DNA from: Arcuatula senhousia
Taxonomy: Eukaryota; Mollusca; Bivalvia; Mytilida; Mytilidae
Direction: 5' to 3'
NCBI GenBank assembly: GCA_963971305.1
Contig: OZ020306.1
Coordinates: forward strand, 35,361,512 to 35,425,511
Length of the DNA: 64,000 nucleotides
Shown: positions 56,295-64,000 of the stretch, piece by piece
How the letters are laid out: each line of letters opens with the position of its first letter
Numbering within the stretch: the first letter of the stretch is position 1
Made by a program: the position numbers and the translations under genes
The notes under the pieces: generated by a model
The model's database searches: none
Told to the model about the DNA's origin: nothing
Seen by the model: the letters and a program-made list of their open reading frames with translations, nothing else

Positions 56295-59258
56295 TTTTTA
56301 GCTCACCTGACCCGAAGGGTCATGTGAGCTATTGTCATCGTTAAGCGTCCGTCGTCCGTCCGTCCGTCGTCCGTCCGTTAACTTTTCTTCAAAGATCTTC
56401 TTCTCTAAAACCACTGAAGGGATTGCATTGATACTTGGTATACATGATCTTTAGGATGTCCTCTACCAAGTTTGTGAATTATATACATGTCGACCAACCA
56501 AGATGGCCGCCGTTGCTAAAAATAGAACAGGGGGGTCAGACCATTGTTTTTGGCTTATAACTCAAAAAGTATAAGAGATAGAGAAAATCCGAAGCAACCT
56601 TCCTTGTTCAGCATCAAAAGCTCTACAAATCTCTCCATTGAGTCGAAGTTGTGAAACGACTCCTTATAGGAGTTATTACCCTTTAATCATCAAATTTGAC
56701 CATTTTTGCAGTTTTTGGACAATATCTTGAAAACCGTTAGAGCTAGAGGAAAAGTTAGCATTGCAGAATTGTTTAGCTCATTGAGATCTACAAAAATGAT
56801 TTCAGGGTCTAAATTGTCAGATCAGCCGTTTAAGAGTTATTCCCCTTTAACTGTTTTTTCCATTAATTTACACTGATTTTCAAAAATCTTCTTCTCTAAA
56901 ACTACCGAAGGGATTGCATTGATACTTGGTATACATGATCTTTAGGATGTCCTCTACCAAGTTTGTGAATTATATACATGTCGACCAACCAACATGGCCG
57001 CCGTTGCTAAAAATAAAATAGGGGGGTCAGACCATTGTTTTTGGCTTATATCTCAAAAAGTATAAAAGATAGAGAAAATCCGAAGCAACCTTCCTTGTTC
57101 AGCATCAAAAGCTCTACGAATCTCTCCATTGAGTCGAAGTTGTGCAACGACTCATTATAGGAGTTATTGCCCTTTAATCATTAAATTTGACCAATTTTGC
57201 AGTTTTTGGACAATATCTTGAAAACCGTTAGAGCTAGAGGAAAAGTTAACATTGCAGAATTGTTTAGCTCATTGAGATCTACAAAAATGATTTCAGGGTC
57301 TAAATTGTCAGATCAGCCGTTTAAGAGTTATTCCCCTTTAACTGTTTTTTTTCCATTAATTTACACTGATTTTCAAAAATCTTCTTCTCTAAAACTACTG
57401 AAGGGATTGCATTGATACTTGGTATACATGATCTTTAGGATGTCCTCTACCAAGTTTTTTTAATTTTAATTATATACATGTCGACCAACCAACATGGCCG
57501 CCGTTGCTAAAAATATAAGAGGGGGGTCAGACCATTGTTTTTGGCTTATAACTCAAAAAGTACTAGATGGAGCCTTCCCCGGAAGGCATATGTCGCCTGC
57601 GTATCTATATTTGTTCGCCAAACAGGAAGTAATTAATTTTCGGGCATAAAATCGCCTTACACCTTATAGTAATATGCCATGAACTACATACCAAATATCA
57701 AGAGGCTGTGGCATGTAGTTGCCTGAAAAACTGTGACAAATAATTTGACATCTATGTCCATTAAATATAAAACGTCAAGTATTCGTCAAACAGGAAGTAG
57801 TTATTTTTAGGGCATAAAATCGCTTTACACCTTATAGTACTATGTGATGAAGCAACATACAAATATCAAGAGGCTGTGGCATGTAGTTGCCGGGAAAACT
57901 GCGACGAAAATTTGGCATCTATGTCCATTAAATATAAAACGTTAAGTATTCGTCAAACAGGAAGTAGTTATTTTTCCGGCATAAAATCGCTTTACACCTT
58001 ATAGTACTATGTGATGAAGCTACCTACCAAATATCAAGAGGCTGTGGCATGTAGTTGCCTGGAAAACTGCGACGAAAATTTGGCATCTATGTCCATTAAA
58101 TATAAAACGTCAAGTATTCGTCAAACAGGAAGTAGTTATTTTTAGGGCATAAAATCGCTTTACACCTTATAGTACTATGTGATGAAGCTACATACCAAAT
58201 ATCAAGAGGCTGTGGCATGTAGTTGCCTGGAAAACTGCGACGAAAATTTGGCATCTATGTCCATTAAATATAAAACGTTAAGTATTCGTCAAACAGGAAG
58301 TAGTTATTTTTCCGGCATAAAATCGCTTTACACCTTATAGTACTATGTGATGAAGCTACATACCAAATATCAAGATGCTGTGACATGTAGTTGCCTGGAA
58401 AACTGTGACGGAAATTTTTGTGACGCCGCAGGACGCAGGACACAGGACGCAGGACGACGACGCAAGACGACGGATAGTGCCAAAGTAACCCCTATATGTC
58501 GCTTCTGCAACACGTTGCAGGCGACATAATAAGAGATAGGGAAAATCCGAAGCAACCATCCTTGTTCAGCATCAAAAGCTCTACGAACCTCTCCATTGAG
58601 TCGAAGTTGTGAAACGACTCCTTATAGGAGTTATTGCCCTTTAATCATCAAAATTGACCATTTTTGCAGTTTTTGGACAATATCTTGAAAACCGTTAGAG
58701 CTAGAGGAAAAGTTAGCATTGCGGAATTGTTTAGCTCATTGAGATCTACAAAAATGATTTCAGGGTCTAAATTGTCAGATTAGCCGTTTAAGAGTTATTC
58801 TCCTTTAACTGTTTTTTTCCATTAATTTACACTGATTTTCAAAAATCTTCTTCTCTTAAACCACTGAAGGGATTGCATTGATACTTGGTATACATGATCT
58901 TTAGGATGTCCTCTACCAAGTTTGTGAATTTATTATATACATGTCGACCAACCAACATGGCCGCCGTTGCTAAAAATAGAACAGGGGGGTCAAACCATTG
59001 TTTTTGGCTTATAACTCAAAAAGTATAAGAGATAAAGAAAATCAGAAGCAATTTTTTTTGTTCAGCATCAAAAGGTCCTTACAGTTGTTATTGCCCTTTA
59101 ACTGTTTTTTCTATTAATTTAAACTGATTTCCAAAAATCTTCTCTGAAACCACTGAAAGGATTGTTTCCCAACTTTGTATACTTGAAAGTTTGTGAAATT
59201 TATTCAAACTTTGGCATAAGAGATCAGGTCAGCGATTCAGGCTCCTGGGAGCCTCTAG
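56295..59258 (-). mobile_element. A-family element, third layer
   Basis: Reverse-oriented, 3' hairpin at 56299-56330 with GTCCGTC tract, 5' hairpin AGGCTCCTGGGAGCCT ending CTAG at 59258. The core has about three ~480-bp monomers (landmark GAAGGGATTGCATTGATAC), a third A subfamily. Confidence 0.85.
57563..58529 (+). mobile_element. E-family element, innermost layer
   Basis: Starts ACTAGATGGA, hairpin GCCTTCCCCGGAAGGC, ATGTCGCCTGC; ends GTTGCAGGCGACATAATA with 3' hairpin TCTGCAAC..GTTGCAG. The core is four to five ~168-bp monomers (landmark AAGAGGCTGTGGCATGTAGT). The 3' tract is CAGGACGCAGGACACAGGAC. Flanks rejoin as AAAAAGTA + TAAGAGATAG, so no target duplication is evident. Confidence 0.88.
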
Positions 59259-59636
59259 TTTATTTACAAGCCAAAAACAGTAGTATGACCCCCCTGGTCT
59301 ATTTTTAGTAACGGTGGCCATGTTTTTTGACGGATCAAAAATCCAAACACAAGTTTGGTACAGGACACCCTAAGGATCAATCATACCAAGTTTCCTTGAA
59401 TTCTGTTCGGTAGTTTCAGAGGAGAAGATTTTTGAAAAATTGTTAACGGACGACAACGACGACGACGGACGCCAAGTGATGGCAATAGCTCACCTGGACT
59501 TTGGTCCAGGTGAGCTAAAAATGGTTACAGATATCAAAATTGTACAAGAATCAAAGGTGATCAGCATATTAAGATCTACCTGTCCTGAAATTTTGAAAAA
59601 GATCTGACTTCTGATGTGGGAGTAATTGCCCTTTTT

Positions 59637-59815
59637 AGCTCACCTGCAACTCCTGATCTACAAATAGTTGATATTCCTGCAAAATTTGGTCTTTGTTTAG
59701 TCCAAATAGTTCTATAAAATTTCAATAACGATCCGACTAATTTTTTTTGGAGATCTCGGCTAAAGCACCGAGGCTGATCTGAGGTGTGATTGATGGGAGC
59801 ACATTATAAACAAAA
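59637..59815 (-). mobile_element. J-type 3' end of another element
   Basis: AGCTCACCTGCAACTCC directly follows the outer A remnant. It contains the hairpin CTCGGCTAAAGCACCGAG at about 59755-59772. It looks like the 3' portion of a reverse-oriented element of another family. Confidence 0.4.
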
Positions 59816-59959
59816 TTGTTAGAAAAAAAAAACTGCTGACTTACATAGTATAAGCTAAAACTTTGTGATTTTTTTTACATTTAATCTTGTAAATAAAGTC
59901 AATTGTCTTTTCTTACCAAAATGAATTACAAAAATCAATACTTTAAATCAAAGTCTTAC

Positions 59960-60142
59960 TGCCTTAGCTCTTCAACATTTATCCTTGCCCACTCTCCGCC
60001 AACTGCATAAGACTTGTTTTGTCCTTGTCCAATGAGGCTTTCTGCATATGCATTTGTTGCAATGCATATAGACAGAAGAAAAGCTTCTGTTAGAAACAGT
60101 TTAAGAAAATCTCCAGGTCCTTTTAAGACTTTGGCTTTGTTT
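59960..60142 (-). CDS. PGBD-like exon 3, start of the transposase core domain
   Basis: A 183-nt exon encoding NKAKVLKGPGDFLKLFLTEA, FLLSICIATNAYAESLIGQG and W-A-R-I-N-V-E-E-L-R. TTTTTTAG acceptor, GTAAGA donor. Confidence 0.62.
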
Positions 60143-62271
60143 CTAAAAAACTCACAATCATGATAACAGTTTTAATAATATGTACGTAAAAAAATATTTT
60201 TAACTTTATTCCTGAATGTCATTTTATAACTTAAACCTAATTGCATGAGCAGGTTGGTTAATGCACTCTTCCAGAAAATCGTCCGTTTCCCGACCCTTTC
60301 AAACATAAAAAATTAAAAATCAATTATAAAGTTATTTTTTATCGAAATGAACAGGAATTTGATATGCATTTAGAAAATATGTAAATGCGTTAAAATACTG
60401 CTCATATAGTACCATAAATAAGTATCCATGGCAACCATTTTGTCTGCAACATGACTTTTCTCGGATTTTGAAACTGAAGTTTAGCACCCCGAAAGCACCA
60501 TCGAATTGATTAAAAATCCTTAATTTGGGTTCGTTTTTCTTCAATTTATTTGGATTTAGGTGCTCATCGTGATAATGTTAAGAAAAAATTTAATTTTTGG
60601 ACGTAAGGTAAATCAGAATCAGAAAAACTGCGTTTTTCATCTTGATATCAATTTTTTGTAATAATTTTCAAAAATACAAAAGAATGAGCAGCAATTCTCA
60701 AATTCTATATTTTATGATCTATCATGTGGTAAAATTCTAAAACAATCGATGTCGATCTTCGGGGTGCTAAATACGATTTAAGAAAAGAGGTATCAAATTT
60801 CGTCTGATTTGCCAAAATAAGTTAAAAGGGGCAGGACTTCATTTCCAATAGAAAATTCTTCTATTTGGGTTTTTCTAACTATTGAGTAATATTAATAAAA
60901 TATAATGGTTTGGATAACTGTAAATAATTATGTCTGACTACATAAGACAATAAAACTCCAAATATTTTATCAAATCTATATGGTACAGGCATTTTATTTT
61001 TCCGAGTATTCGTCGCAATAAGGGGGACAACTCTTGGAAACTTTTTTTAAAACTTTTGGCGGGACTAACGTCATTAACATCACTGTGTGTAATCTGCAAT
61101 TAAAAATTCAAACACTACAACTGTAATTTAAATCATAATACCAATTTATTGACTTGTCTGTTTCTTGTTTTTTTATATGTATGTATATAATAATATTAAT
61201 AAATAATAAGTTGAGGGTCTTATATATACCAATTTTTGCAACTGTTAGGTCATCTCAAAGTGGTTCACAATTTATTACCAATAGTTATTGTGCCGTGCAA
61301 ACTATAACCATTTACAGCTCCTAGTGGAATAGAAAGCTAGAGCTGACGTTCAGGTGGTACTAACAGCTATCATTCAAAATTTTCATCAATACATGCATTT
61401 GTCTCTGCCTTAATCATGTTAATATATAATCAAATAAAATTTTAAATGCATAGCACAGTTGTTGGGTTGTCATATACTTTTTGTATTGTTTCTGTGTGTT
61501 CTATATATCATTATCAGGCCATTGAATGTCTCCCTTTGGTTTTTCTTAGCTTCTTAGATAAATGTGACCATTTGTTACTATTATGAAAACCTTGTCAGCA
61601 GTTGTCCAAATTGAACTCCTGGCTGTCTGCTGGGTTTAAAAGGAGTAGTTCTTGGATCCCTTACATTGTTGTCAGGTACATCGTCATCATGCCAATAAAG
61701 GTTAGGCTTGGCAAAGGGGTCAGAACTTGCACTTTCCTGTGAGCTTTCCTCAGTAGATTGAGAACAATGCCTAAAAAATAGAGTTTTGTTTCATGCACAT
61801 CCTAAATAAATATATGTAGAATTTACATTAGTTTTAATAAAATTAATAACACGGTAAAAGTTGTATATCCTGTATAGTGTACTGTAACACACGATGGCCC
61901 ATTAAAAGTAATGCAAAAATGGACACACAATCTCAGCAGGAAATATTCATTTTATCCGATCGAGAGCATATTTCAAGAAATGTAGTTAAAGAAATACAAT
62001 CAATTAATTTATTAAATAAAATTGTATTTTTTTTAGGAACTAATCTTAGCTATTGACAAGGAATTCAATACTATTAACATTCATTTTCTTGGCTTTTAAC
62101 ACAAAAGAGGGTGTTTTTTTTATTCATGTAATGTTTGCTAAAATTATAAATGTGTTACTGGGGCAAAACAAAATCTTCATCGCCGTCTGGCATGTCGTCT
62201 ACAAGGTCTCCATGTAAAAGCATGTCTAGCTGATCTTCTTCGTCTTCAGACATTCCTCCCGGTTCATACAT
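59960..62271 (-). CDS. piggyBac transposase-like N-terminal exons (PGBD-like), partial
   Basis: Three exons join with matching phases: 62271-62159 (MYEPGGMSEDEEDQLDMLLH and an acidic stretch), 61770-61591 (Ser/Asp-rich, then TPFKPSRQPGVQFGQLLT) and 60142-59960 (GPGDFLKLFLTEAFLLSICI, ATNAYAESLIGQGQ, GGEWARINVEELR). The pattern of an acidic start, DFxxLFxTExxxxxI...TNxYAE and W..i.vEELr is the N-terminal part of the piggyBac transposase / PGBD family (DDE_Tnp_1_7). No exon with the catalytic Asp residues is visible. The last exon ends in phase 2 (CA, then GTAAGA) and would splice in frame to the CENP-T exon at 54240. It could be a domesticated gene, a decayed transposon, or the 5' part of a chimera. 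The second donor (GTTTTC) is weak. Confidence 0.6.
60175..61585. other. Intron between PGBD-like exons 2 and 3
   Basis: Apart from the inverted-repeat unit at 60480-60771, no element or exon was recognised. I looked for a CENP-T helix-1 exon here on the minus strand and found none. Confidence 0.4.
60480..60771. repeat. ~290-bp inverted-repeat unit, MITE-like
   Basis: TTTAGCACCCCGAA at 60480-60493 is mirrored by TTCGGGGTGCTAAA at 60758-60771, and the similarity continues ~14 bp inwards (CATCGAATT against AATCGATG). No clear target duplication. It lies in the intron between PGBD-like exons 2 and 3. Confidence 0.55.
61591..61770 (-). CDS. PGBD-like exon 2
   Basis: A 180-nt exon after a TTTTTTAG acceptor, encoding HCSQSTEESSQESASSDPFA, then LYWHDDDVPDNNVRDPRTTP and FKPSRQPGVQFG. 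It fits the linker before the piggyBac core domain. Confidence 0.58.
62159..62271 (-). CDS. PGBD-like exon 1
   Basis: It encodes 37 residues, 15 of them Asp/Glu, beginning MYEPGGMSEDEEDQ, and ends at a GTAACA donor in phase 2. An alternative Met lies at 62253. Acidic N-termini are usual in piggyBac transposases. Confidence 0.55.
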
Positions 62272-62339
62272 TTCCCTGTTGTTGTTATTTATTTCTTGTA
62301 ACCTTGAATATTTTTCTAACTCGGAAGTTGTGGATGGAT

Positions 62340-64000
62340 TCTAATTTTCTCGATATCGGTTCTTTTCCGACATTCCGTGTTTGATGCGAAGTGTGAATCG
62401 TTGCGATTATTTTAAAATACATTTGCAATTGCAATGGGTGACAACAGTTTATTTGTATATGTTTTAATGTATATTTTGCTTATATTCATAATTTAGATAA
62501 AATAAGATAGATGTTTTTGTGTGTGATAAATCTATATTTGCATATAAAAAGTACTGAACTACGAGAATCGTGAACATATCGTATATTTTTGTGCTAATTT
62601 GTAATAAGACAGTTGAAAAATGCCTATTATGATAAAATATACATGGAATGGCAATCTATTTTATTTCTGATAATTTAAGACGTGAAAAAAACGTCGAAAC
62701 TATAACCCTCTTGTGTGTAAGAGGTGAATGACGTTCAAATAAGATATGCGACGTAAATCTTTTGCAATGGCGAAAATTTTACGAATCTGCACCACAAGAT
62801 CAAAATCGTGTAAAAAACTACTTGCATGACATACCATCAAGATTTTTTGATATGTTATAGTTCAAAGTTATGGATACAATCCTACCGATTTAGATTTTTC
62901 TATTTCGACCTGTAACGTTACTTTTTTTAATATTTTTTTCAGATTAACAAGATTTTTGGGGGTACAAAAACGAACATGTTTGAAATTGTATGCATATAAT
63001 TTTTTTCAAGTAATGAAATCTAAAAACAAAAACATGGTTAAAAAGAGGAAAAATTGCCGACAATATCGATATAATTTTTACCTTTATATTTTTCAAATAC
63101 TGCTTAAGAAACGTCTGAGTAATCGCCATTTTGATAACAAAAACGTCGTCTGTTTAGCTCTCTATTTCACGGCAAGAACTTCAAGTTTATGAAACCATAA
63201 AATTTATGCTTCGAAACAAAATGATTTTTAAAAATAATAGTCAGAAAGCTTATCTTCTGCTGATTATTTTGGTATATAGATATATGATCTTTTGAAGTTA
63301 TTTAATAATATACCAGATCGTTTTTATAAAATGATGGTGGAAAAATGACGCCAACGGTCAATATGACCGTTGCGGTAGAGAAAGGGTTAACCATGGACGA
63401 TCTGCCACGCCCCGTTGGTTAATTACAGGTATAATTGACATATATCATAGATCAATTAAGGTGCTCCTCCAATCAAAGATTTCCTTGCAGCACTCAACCC
63501 ACTTTAGACACACCCACCACAGCTTGATTTTAAGAATTTCGACCGGCACATCTTTTAATAATTTCTTAATCAGTATACGGTATAATTAATCAGCAGGTGT
63601 CAATATCACCTGTTCACTCCATTGACTACCTTTCTCTTACAATTATCAATCAGCCAAAGCGTGGTGCTACATCGTGCATGGTTTGTGTAATACTAGTACC
63701 CAAATTAAAAATGTGTTTAAAGAGTTTTAGTTCCCACTTTTTTTCGCTTTTGAAGTGTTGGAAAACCAATTAATTAACTACAAAATTATTTGCAAGACAA
63801 AAAAAAAGATTCCTACTGTTTATTGTTTTTATATGATTTTAATTAGAAAGGCTATTTCATTAACATTTTCGCACTTCAATGTTCAAACTACACAGGCGGA
63901 CCAAAGGGGTTGAATTTCGTTAAAAGAAAGTGTTCTAGAACCCATTCCAACAAGGTAAATGTCAACTTCTAATACACAGGAAACAATGTTAAACCCCTGT
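62340..64000. other. Upstream of the PGBD-like exons
   Basis: 62340-62420 holds several CG dinucleotides (TTCTCGATATCGG, TTCCGACATTCCG) and could be the promoter region. 63350-63390 contains the palindrome CAACGGTCAATATGACCGTTG followed by GAGAAAGGGTTAA, like a piggyBac end next to a TTAA; no partner end was found. No exon was recognised to the end of the window. Confidence 0.35.

Larger units (their letters stand above)
55079..59521 (+). mobile_element. A-family element, second layer
   Basis: 5' end ACAAGAGGCTCCCAGGAGCC at 55079, about seven ~160-bp monomers (with TTTTTGCCTTTAAGGGGCTG variants), broken at TATACTTTT (56295) and resuming at TTTACAAGCC (59259). Ends GGTCCAGGTGAGCTAAAAA at 59521. 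Confidence 0.85.
54333..59636 (-). mobile_element. Outer A-subfamily element of a four-layer nest
   Basis: Reverse-oriented; its 3' end (AAGCTCACCTGGCCAAAGGCC) is at 54333. It is interrupted at 55078 by a plus-strand A element and resumes at 59522 (GGTTACAGATATCAAAATTG), running to about 59636, where another AGCTCACCTG end follows. Its own 5' end is missing. Confidence 0.78.

Noticed and set aside
59640..59735. Exon-like frame on the minus strand (ELFGLNKDQILQEYQLFVDQ)
   Set aside because: It ends exactly in the element 3' motif CAGGTGAGCTAAAAA, so it appears to be element sequence; it fits neither CENP-T helix 1 nor piggyBac.
60332..60544. 70-codon minus-strand frame near the PGBD-like exons
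   Set aside because: It overlaps the inverted-repeat unit at 60480-60771, lacks suitable splice sites in the right phase and matches no family I know.
62956..63192. 78-codon plus-strand frame
   Set aside because: Lys/Asn/Phe-rich AT-biased frame with no recognisable motif and no splice context; treated as chance.

Overview
The window is AT-rich nuclear DNA from an intron-rich animal, very probably a bivalve mollusc (mussel-like). The species call is inference. It rests on gene structure, divergence from vertebrate orthologues, and dense tandem-repeat-cored mobile elements of the kind known from bivalves (HINE/Helentron or 'pearl'-like).

Two genes can be rebuilt almost completely. TCF25 lies on the minus strand (45636 down to 6201) in 16 coding exons whose phases all agree, giving 653 aa. 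RBFA, the mitochondrial ribosome-binding factor A, lies on the plus strand (45796 to 50423) in 5 exons, giving 376 aa. Their start codons face away from each other 159 bp apart, so a shared bidirectional promoter is likely. TCF25/Rqc1 works in ribosome-associated quality control and RBFA in mitochondrial small-subunit maturation, so the pair is translation-themed. On the minus strand further right are two exons encoding the C-terminal half of the CENP-T histone fold (54240-52522). Above them are three phase-compatible exons of a piggyBac-transposase-like N-terminus (62271-59960). Whether these are one chimeric gene or two incomplete ones cannot be decided here.

Most of the rest is transposon. 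1-6200, downstream of TCF25, holds whole and decayed 'A' elements. The TCF25 introns hold further A elements, two tandem arrays that each copy a splice acceptor plus the start of the following exon, deep nests of A/B/C/D elements (13.2-22.9 kb and 23.9-27.9 kb), several small elements with terminal inverted repeats, and at 42.5-45.4 kb a 2.8-kb element with ~480-bp inverted termini that encloses a broken LINE reverse transcriptase. RBFA introns hold a few old repeats. 50.4-64 kb holds CENP-T and the piggyBac-like exons, separated by a nest four elements deep (54.3-59.6 kb).

The most striking pattern is that at least seven families, unrelated in sequence, share one plan: a 5' ACAAGA/ACTAGA-type start, a small hairpin, a short motif, usually a core of monomers mostly ~160-176 bp long, often a GAC/GGAC-rich tract, then the complement of the short motif inside a 3' hairpin ending TAAAAA or similar. 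Splice sites were assigned by eye, and no RNA or database evidence was available.
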